Shown piece by piece: positions 24,667 to 33,374 of a DNA stretch of 34,350 nucleotides. How positions within the stretch are numbered: the first letter of the stretch is position 1; each line of letters starts with the position of its first letter. Under the pieces are notes generated by a model that saw only the letters and a program-made list of their open reading frames with translations, ran no database searches and was not told the DNA's origin. Location: contig ONLG01000003.1 of the NCBI GenBank assembly GCA_900318625.1, forward strand, positions 66,385-100,734. The letters are read 5' to 3'. The position numbers were made by a program, and so were the translations under genes. The DNA is from an uncultured Prevotella sp. Lineage in GTDB: Bacteria > Bacteroidota > Bacteroidia > Bacteroidales > Bacteroidaceae.

Positions 24667-25380
24667 TTAAACCCTCTTCGTTATTCTTGCCAGATAATCG
24701 TAATGCTCTCCTTCAGCAACTACTTCGGCATTATATCCATTTCTTGCTGCTTGCACTTTCAGGGTGTCAGCATCGATATAGAGCCAGTCAAAAGGTTCTC
24801 CAATGGTGTCCTTGTACTGCATCCGAAAACTCAGTTCTCCGTAATAACCAACAGTATCGGGGTATTCAACGATACCATCTTCATCCTCGAAGACATAGCT
24901 TATATCTGACGAATCGCACAGCACTTGACCTCCAGGAGCCAGTATGTTATCAAGGTGACGGAAGAACTCAGGCATTCGTTCCAAGGTTCCGACAATCCCA
25001 ATTCCATTCATAAGCATTAGAATGGTGTCGTACTTTCCCTCCAGAGCAAAGAAGTCCTGTTCTCGAACATTCCTGACTCCACGTTCGCTCATGGTCGCTG
25101 CGGAAAGAGGAGAAATGTCAATGGCTGTCACATCTACACCTCGCTGTTGGAGGACAAGCGAATGACAGCCTGCGCCAGCCCCCACATCAAGCATCTTTCC
25201 CTTTGCCATATCGAGAGCCTTGCGTTCTATCAGCGGCATATCCTCATATCTGCGGAAGAGCGTAGCCAAGGGAATCTCGTCCTCCTCAAACATCGGGGAG
25301 AACACTCGCAGCCTGTCTGCCGTCCCCGCCTTGTGGTAATCGGCAATAGCTCTGCCCATCGGATCCATATTGCTATTCAT
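24667..25380 (-). CDS. class I SAM-dependent methyltransferase
   Basis: Residues about 60-160 form a Rossmann methyltransferase domain with motif I LDVGAGAGCHS (64-74) and an acidic residue after strand 2 (VTAIDISP). Substrate is unknown; the MLMNGIGIVG patch and the all-beta C-terminus resemble small-molecule methyltransferases. The start at 25380 (237 residues) is chosen because it overlaps the upstream DUF1294 gene by only eight bases; starts at 25395 or 25368 are possible. Confidence 0.82.
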   Translation of the reverse strand: MNSNMDPMGRAIADYHKAGTADRLRVFSPMFEEDEIPLATLFRRYEDMPLIERKALDMAKGKMLDVGAGAGCHSLVLQQRGVDVTAIDISPLSAATMSERGVRNVREQDFFALEGKYDTILMLMNGIGIVGTLERMPEFFRHLDNILAPGGQVLCDSSDISYVFEDEDGIVEYPDTVGYYGELSFRMQYKDTIGEPFDWLYIDADTLKVQAARNGYNAEVVAEGEHYDYLARITKRV

Positions 25381-25657
25381 AGAGACAACTGACAATTATT
25401 GCGATTTGAACTATGATGATGGCTGGCACACCATACCGAAACTTCTTATGCAGTGTCTTATGGTGCCACACTTTCATCCCGAGCCACGCTCCGATGCTTC
25501 CGCCAAAGACAGCCATCAACAGTAGCGTAGCCTCTGAAATACGCCACTTGGATTTCTTTGCTTTCCACTTGTCTATACCATACATGAAGAAAGCAACCAC
25601 GTTGATGGCAGCGAGGTAGACAAGGGCGATATGTAGAAGGCTTAGTTTTTGCATCAT
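25373..25657 (-). CDS. DUF1294 small membrane protein
   Basis: The 94-residue protein has three hydrophobic stretches (about 6-25, 43-60, 74-92) and the DUF1294 signature YGIDKWKAKKSKWRISE (26-42) followed by FGGSIGAWLGMKVWHHKT. Function is unknown. It overlaps the downstream methyltransferase start by a few bases and belongs to the same minus-strand operon. Confidence 0.88.
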   Translation of the reverse strand: MMQKLSLLHIALVYLAAINVVAFFMYGIDKWKAKKSKWRISEATLLLMAVFGGSIGAWLGMKVWHHKTLHKKFRYGVPAIIIVQIAIIVSCLYE

Positions 25658-25687
25658 TCCTTTTTGAGAACAACCTACTGAAGTCTA

Positions 25688-26290
25688 TTACATCTTAGTC
25701 ATGTGATAGCCCATCCTGTTCAACTGCATATCGGCACCAAACAGGTAGAGCTGATGCAGGCATGAGACGTAGGCTTCAAAAGCCTCTTTGGTTCCTGGTT
25801 CAATGTTCTGGTGACGAAGAGCATTATAGACACGCGAGGCACATTCGCCTACCTGCTTCTCCAGCATTGCATAGTCCTCACCTCTCAGCAACAGCACATC
25901 TTCACGGATATATTCATCCATACTGTCGTAACCCCTCTTGTCTCTCATGTAGACATAAAGGTTGTCAACCTTAGAGTAGATGGTCCATTCTGCATCCCAG
26001 AACTTAGCAACAGCCATTCCTATATACATCATCCATCCAAGTGAAGCGGACGGAAAGTCATTGAACTCTCTGATTCCGTCGGGAATATAGGCTTCTGCTA
26101 TCTGCTCCCATTTCTCTTCCACATCGGGACACTCGGGCAGACGAGCATCTATCTCTTTCACAGACAAAAGGTACTGGTGCAAGTCCTGGCATAGTTCCTT
26201 TTCGAACGGATGTTTCGTCGGGCCGAGCCGTTCTTCAAATTGTTCCATAAGATTTATTATTCTTTCTATCTGGTGGACAAAATTACTCAT
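25688..26290 (-). CDS. conserved protein of unknown function
   Basis: I do not recognise this 200-residue protein. It is acidic, mostly helical by composition, without signal peptide or clear membrane span, though SASLGWMMYIGMAVAKFW (about 83-100) is hydrophobic and rich in aromatic residues. YIPDGIREFNDFP just before it looks like a conserved core. It is the first gene of the minus-strand group (next gene 30 bp away), so its function may relate to the methyltransferase and redox protein. Confidence 0.7.
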   Translation of the reverse strand: MSNFVHQIERIINLMEQFEERLGPTKHPFEKELCQDLHQYLLSVKEIDARLPECPDVEEKWEQIAEAYIPDGIREFNDFPSASLGWMMYIGMAVAKFWDAEWTIYSKVDNLYVYMRDKRGYDSMDEYIREDVLLLRGEDYAMLEKQVGECASRVYNALRHQNIEPGTKEAFEAYVSCLHQLYLFGADMQLNRMGYHMTKM

Positions 26291-26536
26291 TTCCCATTAG
26301 ATATTTGCCGAAACAAGACAACTTCACTTGCAATATGGCTGATTTAAACCGATTTTTATTATTTTTGTACCGAATTACTACAACTTTTATAACATAATGC
26401 ACGCAGCACCTTCCGCTCCCACAGTGTTTCAAGAGTGACGTTCCCAAACGGATGTATGCTGCCATCCCTGCCAACATACACGCCCAATGTATATCGGAGA
26501 AGCAGTAAATGCGTGGAAGAAATAAACATTACAACT
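26291..26536. other. AT-rich divergent intergenic region
   Basis: Lies between the minus-strand operon and two small plus-strand genes. TATTTTTG at 26360-26367 fits a plus-strand -7 element but no well-placed TTTG at -33 is seen. Overlapping short frames on both strands (for example 26359-26562 minus) have no recognised family. Confidence 0.4.
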
Positions 26537-26719
26537 ATGGCACATAATTGCGAAAACTGCAAATTCAGGGCACACTACGACAATAAGCCCAATTCATTAT
26601 TAGGTAAGTTCTGGCGTTGGCACATCAATTTCTGCCCAGGCTGGAAAGGTTATTTCACCAGCCAGAGCGAGGAAAAGAAAGCCGAACTTAGGACAAAGTA
26701 TGACTTCAGGAAATACTAA
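26537..26719 (+). CDS. small Cys-containing protein of unknown function
   Basis: A 60-residue basic protein beginning MAHNCENCKFRAHYD, with a CxxC pair (5-8) and one further Cys in WHINFCPGWKGYF, then a charged helical end. The aromatic WRWHINFCPGW patch looks conserved rather than random. An upstream in-frame ATG at 26435 exists, but the extra 34 residues are not convincing. It resembles small Bacteroidales proteins of unknown role; zinc binding is possible but three cysteines are visible, so a histidine would have to serve as fourth ligand. Confidence 0.65.
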   Translation: MAHNCENCKFRAHYDNKPNSLLGKFWRWHINFCPGWKGYFTSQSEEKKAELRTKYDFRKY

Positions 26720-26778
26720 TCGGATATTAAGGGCAGCCTATCTTCCCTTCAACAACGGCCTTAAAAAGCCAATAGACT

Positions 26779-27096
26779 ATGGACCACCTGACAAACATCA
26801 AAGACATTGAGCAAGCGATGGCTGCCAATCGGCTATGCCTTTTCTACATAAAAGCTCCTGATTGCGGAGTATGCAATGTCATGCTCACTAAGGTAGAGCA
26901 GATGGCTGAAGGCATCCCGTCGATATACTCTTTCTATACGGACATAACGGAAGAGCCCTTAATCGCTGGCCGCTTCCTCGTCTATTCCGGACCAACGGTG
27001 TTGTTGCTGATGGATGGAAAAGAAGTCTACCGTGCCTCTCGGTTCATCGACGTGGAAGAATTGAAATACAACATTAACCGATACTCAAAGATATGA
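26779..27096 (+). CDS. thioredoxin-like protein
   Basis: A 105-residue thioredoxin fold with active site CGVC (29-32) in KAPDCGVCNV, and the cis-proline in SGPTVLLL (P73). It has no signal peptide, so it is expected to be cytoplasmic, reducing disulfides. CGVC differs from the classic CGPC, which usually alters redox potential. It lies 59 bp after the small Cys protein and overlaps the next small gene by four bases. Confidence 0.85.
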   Translation: MDHLTNIKDIEQAMAANRLCLFYIKAPDCGVCNVMLTKVEQMAEGIPSIYSFYTDITEEPLIAGRFLVYSGPTVLLLMDGKEVYRASRFIDVEELKYNINRYSKI

Positions 27097-27218
27097 CACT
27101 ACCTAAGTTCATAATTACAGCAGACGGCTACTTTCGCCTTGGAATGGTAAATCAGCATAAAGACCTGCTGAAGCCAGGCGACCAATGTATCGGTGGTGAT
27201 TACCCACTATCTCTATAA
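27093..27218 (+). CDS. short, probably 3'-truncated gene of unknown function
   Basis: The ATG overlaps the thioredoxin-like stop (ATGA) and encodes 41 residues (MTLPKFIITADGYFRLGM... to ...GDYPLSL). The first 35 or so residues read like the start of a longer conserved protein, and then the frame ends abruptly five bases before the rhuM stop codon. The most likely reading is that arrival of the restriction island cut off the rest of this gene; the family resemblance is from memory and not certain. Confidence 0.5.
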   Translation: MTLPKFIITADGYFRLGMVNQHKDLLKPGDQCIGGDYPLSL

Positions 27219-27223
27219 AATAG

Positions 27224-28240
27224 TTATTCCGTATCAAACAGCCCCCGTAGTTCTTTGTCGAAATCTGAATCTATCCTCTGGGTTGGATTAAACAGCCGAT
27301 ATTCTTCTTCCGCCTTTCGGTCTGCTTCTTCTCTGCTTATTTTTCCCTTGTCAGGCAACAGCGCATATCTGCGGAAAGTCAGGAACTCATTGACAGAGGC
27401 AGCAAACTGCTCCATATTAAAAGCATTTTCCCGTTCTATCAAGTCTTCAATATAGTCGAAATAGCCTGTCACGGCTCTTTCCAATTGCCGTATCTCCTTT
27501 TCTGGCAAATAGTTCTTAGCAACCTTCGTGTCACTAAGCAATACCCTTCCGTCTGGTGCATTCTTCCACGTCTGCAGCCCCATGTGTTCTTTGCTGTGGT
27601 CTGCACGGGCATATATAATTTCGGGAGCCGTCTGCCCTGTAATGGCATAGTGGAAACGGTTCTGTATCATTTGGTAAAACTCACGTGTCGTAGGAGAGTT
27701 GCGGTCGTAGTCGTAAGAACATTCTGCATAAATATCTGTTATCTGCTGCCAGATACGGCGTTCACTGGCACGTATGCTTCTGACTCTCTCCAACAATTCG
27801 CGGAAATAGTCTTTTCCAAATACAGCCTTGCCCTGTTTCAGACGCTCATCATCCAACACAAAACCTTTACGGATATACTCATTCAGTATTTTTGTAGCCC
27901 AAATACGGAACTTCGTTGCACGGGCGGATGAAACACGATAGCCTACGGCGATAATGGCATCAAGCGAATAAAATGCAGTTTCATTCGTCTGTGTTTTGCC
28001 TTCAATGGCACCATGTTGAGTGGTTGTTTCCATTTTGGAAATAGCCACATCTTTTTCCAACTCTCCCTCTTCGAATATGTGAGCCAGATGCTTGCTGATG
28101 GCGGGCACACCCACACCAAACAACTGTGCCATCGCTTTCTGCGTAGCCCATATTGTCTCGTCCTTTATCACCACCTGTACCCTGCCTTCCTCATCAGGCA
28201 ACTGGTATAATATAAATTGTATCTCGTTGTTCATATCCAA
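27224..28240 (-). CDS. rhuM: RhuM family protein
   Basis: The 338-residue protein matches the virulence RhuM family: an N-terminal winged-helix-like part (TIWATQKAMAQLFGVGVPAISKHL, 29-52), NETAFYSLDAIIAVGYRVSS (85-104), RIWATKILNEYIRKGFVLDDERLK and the middle EFYQMIQNRFHYAITGQTAPEII. Despite the name no virulence role is established for most members; they occur often next to restriction-modification or toxin genes. Here it is the gene after type III res, 89 bp away, on the same strand. A start at 28234 is equally possible. Role in the island is unknown: regulator, anti-restriction sensor, or toxin-like effector. Confidence 0.88.
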   Translation of the reverse strand: MDMNNEIQFILYQLPDEEGRVQVVIKDETIWATQKAMAQLFGVGVPAISKHLAHIFEEGELEKDVAISKMETTTQHGAIEGKTQTNETAFYSLDAIIAVGYRVSSARATKFRIWATKILNEYIRKGFVLDDERLKQGKAVFGKDYFRELLERVRSIRASERRIWQQITDIYAECSYDYDRNSPTTREFYQMIQNRFHYAITGQTAPEIIYARADHSKEHMGLQTWKNAPDGRVLLSDTKVAKNYLPEKEIRQLERAVTGYFDYIEDLIERENAFNMEQFAASVNEFLTFRRYALLPDKGKISREEADRKAEEEYRLFNPTQRIDSDFDKELRGLFDTE

Positions 28241-28329
28241 ATTCTAAAATAGTCCCTTTTCGAGTTAACCTCTAACTATATTACAGTTACCCATAAACAT
28301 TGATTGTTAGCTAGTAAACAGGAATGAAT
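28241..28329. other. gap between res and rhuM
   Basis: AT-rich 89 bp. No clear terminator and only a weak TAnnTTTG-like match near the rhuM start, so rhuM may be read through from res. Confidence 0.35.
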
Positions 28330-31300
28330 CTAACTATTATTAATAAGTTTGTCAATTATTTCGTTCATCCTCTGTCTGTTAATTTGTCGTTCAAAACTGA
28401 CAGGTAAAGATGGGTTGTCCTTTGAAATCTGCTCAAAGAAAATCTTTGCGCAGTCAATCTTTACACTTTCCTTTGGTCTTAAGTCTGTTTTCTGATTGAC
28501 ATCTTTCGTTTCAATGACAACATTCATCTGCATTGTACCATCTTTCTTTTTGACAACATACATGAAGTCTGGAGAATAGGTTTCGTCCGTTATGGTCGGA
28601 ATGCGGATGCTACTATTGGGAATTTTACCATATACAATAAGTTCTGCTGCATCTATCTTATCCAATATATTCGTCCTTTCAAGCGGAGAGTCAAAAGCAA
28701 TTGGTTCATACAGGTATTCTGGAGGAGTTTGGGAGTTGTCTGTCTTTTTACCAATTCGCCCCATAACCACCTCATCTCTTACACTTCCATCGGCATTTGT
28801 GAGAGCTGTGGTCTTGGTCGTGTAATTTGCCTGTTTGTATGAAATGCAGCCTCCAAGGTGCTCGATTTTCCAGTCACGGAATCTTCCTATAAGTTGCGAC
28901 AAAGTCAAATCATTGATAAGGTTATCGTTAAATCCTTCATGCTTTTTGGCGTATTCACATATTGCCTGATGTATCACATTAATAGAAATGGCAGTTCCTT
29001 TACTTGCTCTTTTCAGGAATTCGCTGTAAGGCATATCCCTACCATAGAGCATATATGTAATATTCGCCTCACTTACAACGGTGGCTCCATTTTGGTCAAC
29101 CTGAATTTCTGAACGTTCCGATGAAGCTGACATTCTTGAGAATACACCTTCTTCCAATATAGCAGGTAATGCTTTCTCAATATCTTTGTCTATATTCTTT
29201 TGATAGAACATCAGATATTTCTTATTGATTTCTTTCCACAGCGATTCAATCTTCTGGTAGTTGGGCTTGCGAATCCTCACTGTCAGCCGGTTGTTGTTAG
29301 CATTGCGGTCAATGACACGGTTCAAATTCAAACTATCAAGGTTGAATTCTGGATATTCATTTTTAAACTCCATGATGGAGTCATCTTTCACGATGATATC
29401 TGTTCCTTGCATATCTACATATCCTTTCGCATATAGTTCGTTAAGCAACGCAAGGAAATTGCTCATACTCCGCAAATTGGCAACACGATCAAGTTCTTCA
29501 CGGCTTATGATAATATGTGCTGTCTCTTTCTTTGCTATGTCACCATTTATTTCACGAACAAGTTTGTCGGCGAAATCCTTTTCCGTGAAATCCACGATAT
29601 AGTTCAACATAAAGTCCGTGCTGCTTGTCCTGTTTCCATATTCATCTACAGGCAGGCGAAGTCCACGCCCTACTTCCTGCAGCTTGCTGATGTCGCTGCC
29701 GCTGGAGCGCAACTTAGCTATGGTAAATACATTAGGATTATCCCAACCCTCTTTCAGAGTCCATTTTGAGAAGAGGAAACGGCGCACGTTCCAATTCCCG
29801 TTTTCATCCTTGAACGAGAGGAGTTTTTTCTTGTTCCTCAGAATGTCGGCCACCTCCTCGGCAATGGCCTCGTCGCTGTCGTTGTTGTCTTTCGCAAAAT
29901 AGCCGGCACGACAGCCTGCAATGTCCTGAAGACTGGCCTTCAGAAAGTCGGCATAGTCCTCTGAGTTCTCTTCGTTTCTCAGTTCTTCTTTCAGATAATA
30001 TTCCAACCACTTGTCGAAGATGTCGCGTAGCCATGCGCCGTTACCTTGCTCGTCACCTCTGAATGAAACAATGTTGTCTATGAAAAACAATGCAAGTGTT
30101 TTGATTTTGCTTTCGCGATGGAACAACAGGCGCTCTGTTTCAAAATGTCGTTGTATAGCCATCCTAATCATATTCTCCTGATAGGAAGCTGAATAGATGT
30201 CTGCAGTAAACTCATCGCCCACATGTTTGGTCTGTCCGTTTGACAGTTCGACCTCAGAGTTGCTTATACCACTAATGGTGATGCCCGAAAGATGCTCACT
30301 CATAATACCCAGCGATTCGTCTTTATGCAAGACATAACGATGGCTTTGGTCCTTTTTCGTAAAGTGTAGGGTAACGCTCTCTTTGCCATCAATGCTGACA
30401 ACTCTAACCTTCTCGTTCTCTGAGGTCGTCGGGTTAAAGTGTTCTTTTGCTACTCCCTTAATCAAGTTCTGGTTGAAAGCATCGCAGGCAGTGAGGTTAT
30501 ACAGCAGGTTCAGATAGTCCTTTTGCATTTCTTTCTGCTTAACCATTTTCCCCTGTTTGTTTGGCTTTAGCACAGGCACTGCCACTTCGGGGAACGTGGC
30601 TCCAAAGCGGATGATGCACTGAGGAGCTATTTCGCTCAATATGCGTTTGTAGGTGGTGTTACTGCGCTCAAAGCGGTGAGGCTCGTCAATAATCACTATC
30701 GGACGAGTTGCCTTAATGGCATCAAAGGGACGCACAAAGCCCTGCACGGCTATGTCATAGTCCTTCTTGTCCAGCAATTTCCCTTTTTGGAGCAACTGCT
30801 GATTGACCACAATCACATAGATACGATTCTTGTTCTGGCATGAGCCATTCACAAAGTCGCGCACCGAAGAGGGGAAATAGTTGTGCCCCTTCTTCTTTTT
30901 CTTCATGGCTGCCACTTCGCACAGTTCTATCTCTGCCCCATAGCCCAGCGTGTCGCGGAAATGCCTTTGCACGTATGGGTCGCCCATAAACTGGACGGCA
31001 CCCGACTTGACGGGCAGAGAGTGGACTACAACCACGAATTTGTTGAACCCATACCGTTTGTGCAGTTCATAGATGGCATGTGTATAGACGTAGGTCTTGC
31101 CCGTTCCCGTTTCCATCTTGATGTCGAGATTCAGCACACCGTTCTCAGCTCTCACCACCTTGCGGTTGTAAGGTTTCAGCTCCTCTGTGTTCTCTATCCG
31201 GCGGAGAGCCCATTCCGTGGCCACGTCCTCATGGTCGATAATCGGGTTCTCGTATGGTTTCAAGGGGGCATCCAAATGTGTCTTCTCGAAAACGCTGCCT

Positions 31301-31356
31301 AATCTGTCAACGGGTATTTGCTGATGGGGCAACCCAGCTTCTAGTATAATGTCCAT
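28330..31356 (-). CDS. res: type III restriction enzyme, Res subunit
   Basis: Res is the helicase-nuclease of a type III system: it cuts when two Mod-bound unmethylated sites are in proper relative orientation. The 1008-residue protein shows helicase motif I GTGKT (84-88), motif II DEPH (224-227), motif VI-like EVGRGLRLPVDEYG (about 570-583), and a C-terminal PD-(D/E)xK nuclease with P929-D930 and E949-T-K951. All key residues are present, so it looks intact. It starts five bases after the mod stop, as usual for coupled type III genes. The N-terminal coding part is more GC-rich than the C-terminal part. Confidence 0.95.
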   Translation of the reverse strand: MDIILEAGLPHQQIPVDRLGSVFEKTHLDAPLKPYENPIIDHEDVATEWALRRIENTEELKPYNRKVVRAENGVLNLDIKMETGTGKTYVYTHAIYELHKRYGFNKFVVVVHSLPVKSGAVQFMGDPYVQRHFRDTLGYGAEIELCEVAAMKKKKKGHNYFPSSVRDFVNGSCQNKNRIYVIVVNQQLLQKGKLLDKKDYDIAVQGFVRPFDAIKATRPIVIIDEPHRFERSNTTYKRILSEIAPQCIIRFGATFPEVAVPVLKPNKQGKMVKQKEMQKDYLNLLYNLTACDAFNQNLIKGVAKEHFNPTTSENEKVRVVSIDGKESVTLHFTKKDQSHRYVLHKDESLGIMSEHLSGITISGISNSEVELSNGQTKHVGDEFTADIYSASYQENMIRMAIQRHFETERLLFHRESKIKTLALFFIDNIVSFRGDEQGNGAWLRDIFDKWLEYYLKEELRNEENSEDYADFLKASLQDIAGCRAGYFAKDNNDSDEAIAEEVADILRNKKKLLSFKDENGNWNVRRFLFSKWTLKEGWDNPNVFTIAKLRSSGSDISKLQEVGRGLRLPVDEYGNRTSSTDFMLNYIVDFTEKDFADKLVREINGDIAKKETAHIIISREELDRVANLRSMSNFLALLNELYAKGYVDMQGTDIIVKDDSIMEFKNEYPEFNLDSLNLNRVIDRNANNNRLTVRIRKPNYQKIESLWKEINKKYLMFYQKNIDKDIEKALPAILEEGVFSRMSASSERSEIQVDQNGATVVSEANITYMLYGRDMPYSEFLKRASKGTAISINVIHQAICEYAKKHEGFNDNLINDLTLSQLIGRFRDWKIEHLGGCISYKQANYTTKTTALTNADGSVRDEVVMGRIGKKTDNSQTPPEYLYEPIAFDSPLERTNILDKIDAAELIVYGKIPNSSIRIPTITDETYSPDFMYVVKKKDGTMQMNVVIETKDVNQKTDLRPKESVKIDCAKIFFEQISKDNPSLPVSFERQINRQRMNEIIDKLINNS

Positions 31357-31361
31357 ACGCC

Positions 31362-33284
31362 TTAATATCGGATGTCGATGTTTATCTTTATTTGTTTTTC
31401 GCCCTCGTTCAGCAGCGGCAGGTTCTTCTTCAGTGCATCCGTAGCACCGAAGTTGAAACTATAGCCGAAGAGCACCACGTAATGAGGTCCCCAGGCCGAC
31501 TGGTCACCATACTTTTCTACCAACGTTGTGATGGCTTCGTCGCTCATGCCCTCGTCGGTCAGATAGAGATGGTCGCCACATTGGTAGGCGGTATAGTCTG
31601 CCAACTGTACTTCCTCCATCTTAGTATTCATGCCATAGCCATCGCGCACCTTCCATGTTTCAAGCACGGTTTCCCTGCCGAATTCCTCCAGCATGTTGTT
31701 GGCAAAGCCAGACTCACGCGGGTCAAACTTCTCTAATTTGTCCAATACATCTTCTGTAGCCTCATGTAAAGTGTAATGTTTGAAGCCAAGTCCACCCTTA
31801 AAAAGAGGATTTTTCTCTGTTATCTGCTTCGCTGCACGTTTTAGTCTTTCAAATCCTATGAAGTCTAATGTGTGGGGGTAATGATTCTCATCCAAAAAAC
31901 TTATATCACGCTCTAATGTTGCTTTTATCGAACCTGTTGAAGTTTTCACCGCCACATCTAAATCCTCTGGCAGTTGAACCATTATAAAATGATTCTTTTT
32001 AGTCGAGGTTATATTGCTTTGCAATACAGCCTCAGCTGTTGTTGCACTACCGGAAAAGAAATCTAAAATGTAATTATTGTCGCCTGCTATTAGTTGAATC
32101 AAGTAATTTAAAAGAAATACTGTTTTGGGATTCGAGAATAATCCACCCATTCCAAGTTTCTCCAGATCTTCTTGTGTTGACTTGAATTCATTGCCAAGAA
32201 GGTCTCTACGGACATACTCTTCTATAAGTATTGAACGAAGTTTCTTTCCTTCAGCTATTCGTTGCTTGAATTGTACGGACCAAGTGCCATCTGTTTTCTT
32301 TATAATTCGAGTATCACCAGCTGCCTTATCCTTCAAATAAGTTTCTTCACTTTTGAACCAATTACCATCAAGCATAGTACCATCTGGTGCTTCAATCTGA
32401 TAAGGTTTAGTACCAGTACATGAACGAGACATTGTGTCCCAAAAGAATTTCCCAATATTATCCTCTTCTTTATATCGCTTCAAATACTCTTCTGTATAGG
32501 GTATGTAAAGACTACCCAGTTGCTCTGCATCACGAGCATAAGCTAATATGTAATCATTTTCGACGGCAAAAGCGTCAGCTGCAGAGCCACCACCACTTTT
32601 AGTTCTTCTTGTTAGATTAGCTAAGAAATTCTCTTCACCAAACACATAGTCGCAAAGCAGCTTCAGGTTAGCCTGCTCGTTGTCGTCAATCGAGATAAAG
32701 ATAACCCCATCCTTCGACAGCAATTCGCGAGCCAACTGCAAGCGGGGCGACATGAACATCAGCCAGGCCGAGTGCGTGCTGCTGCCACGGGAAGTAAGGT
32801 CAAGGATGCGCTTCGCCTCATCCTCGTCAATGCTCAGCTTCTTCTCCAATTCCTCTGGCGTAAAGCGGAACTTGTCGTTATAGACGAATCCGTCAGAACC
32901 TGTATTGTAAGGAGGATCAATATAGATACACTTCACTTTGCCTGCATACGACTTCAGCAAGTGCTTCAGCGCATCCAGATTGTCACCACTGATATAGATG
33001 TTCTCACTATCCTTGTTTTCCGGCTTCTCATTATGCTCAATGTCTGGCTCAATGACCGTTGTGGTATCAATGGAAGCAATGAGGTTTGCATATTCTTTGC
33101 CCAAGAAGTCGAGCGAATAGCCCTCGTTGCTGATGTCCACCTCGTCCTTTATCATGTCCTTGAACCTTTCTATGTCAAAGGCACCCTCAGCTGTGAAGCA
33201 TCCTGCAAAATTCTCTTTCAGAGCTTCCAACTTCTTTGAGTTAGGCTTTACTTCACTATTATTATCAATAATTTGCTTTATCAT
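31362..33284 (-). CDS. mod: type III DNA methyltransferase, Mod subunit
   Basis: Mod methylates adenine in the recognition site and gives the complex its specificity. The 640-residue protein is a beta-class methyltransferase, with motif IV DPPY (123-126 in YIDPPYNTGSDGF) before the SAM motif DFFSGSATT (408-416). The target recognition region should be about residues 225-390. Its DNA (roughly 31800-32640) looks more AT-rich than both ends of the gene, suggesting exchange of this part. The active residues are intact. No simple-sequence repeat that would make the gene phase-variable was seen. Confidence 0.95.
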   Translation of the reverse strand: MIKQIIDNNSEVKPNSKKLEALKENFAGCFTAEGAFDIERFKDMIKDEVDISNEGYSLDFLGKEYANLIASIDTTTVIEPDIEHNEKPENKDSENIYISGDNLDALKHLLKSYAGKVKCIYIDPPYNTGSDGFVYNDKFRFTPEELEKKLSIDEDEAKRILDLTSRGSSTHSAWLMFMSPRLQLARELLSKDGVIFISIDDNEQANLKLLCDYVFGEENFLANLTRRTKSGGGSAADAFAVENDYILAYARDAEQLGSLYIPYTEEYLKRYKEEDNIGKFFWDTMSRSCTGTKPYQIEAPDGTMLDGNWFKSEETYLKDKAAGDTRIIKKTDGTWSVQFKQRIAEGKKLRSILIEEYVRRDLLGNEFKSTQEDLEKLGMGGLFSNPKTVFLLNYLIQLIAGDNNYILDFFSGSATTAEAVLQSNITSTKKNHFIMVQLPEDLDVAVKTSTGSIKATLERDISFLDENHYPHTLDFIGFERLKRAAKQITEKNPLFKGGLGFKHYTLHEATEDVLDKLEKFDPRESGFANNMLEEFGRETVLETWKVRDGYGMNTKMEEVQLADYTAYQCGDHLYLTDEGMSDEAITTLVEKYGDQSAWGPHYVVLFGYSFNFGATDALKKNLPLLNEGEKQIKINIDIRY

Positions 33285-33326
33285 ATTATATTATCAATTG
33301 AATGAAAATTTGTTAACACCCTCGTT

Positions 33327-33342
33327 GGCTTTATGCAAAGCC
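33327..33342 (-). promoter_or_regulatory. short hairpin between bro-N gene and mod
   Basis: GGCTTT (33327-33332) pairs with AAAGCC (33337-33342) over a 4-nt loop in the 90-bp gap. It could be a weak terminator for the upstream gene or part of an operator for mod; neither is proven. Confidence 0.3.
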
Positions 33343-33374
33343 TCGTGAACTTAAATGGCTATTAAGAGAACAAT

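Noticed and set aside
26359-26562. Minus-strand small protein with GRDGSIHPFGN-like sequence
   Set aside because: It looks somewhat protein-like but overlaps the divergent gap and a plus-strand gene and has no recognised family.
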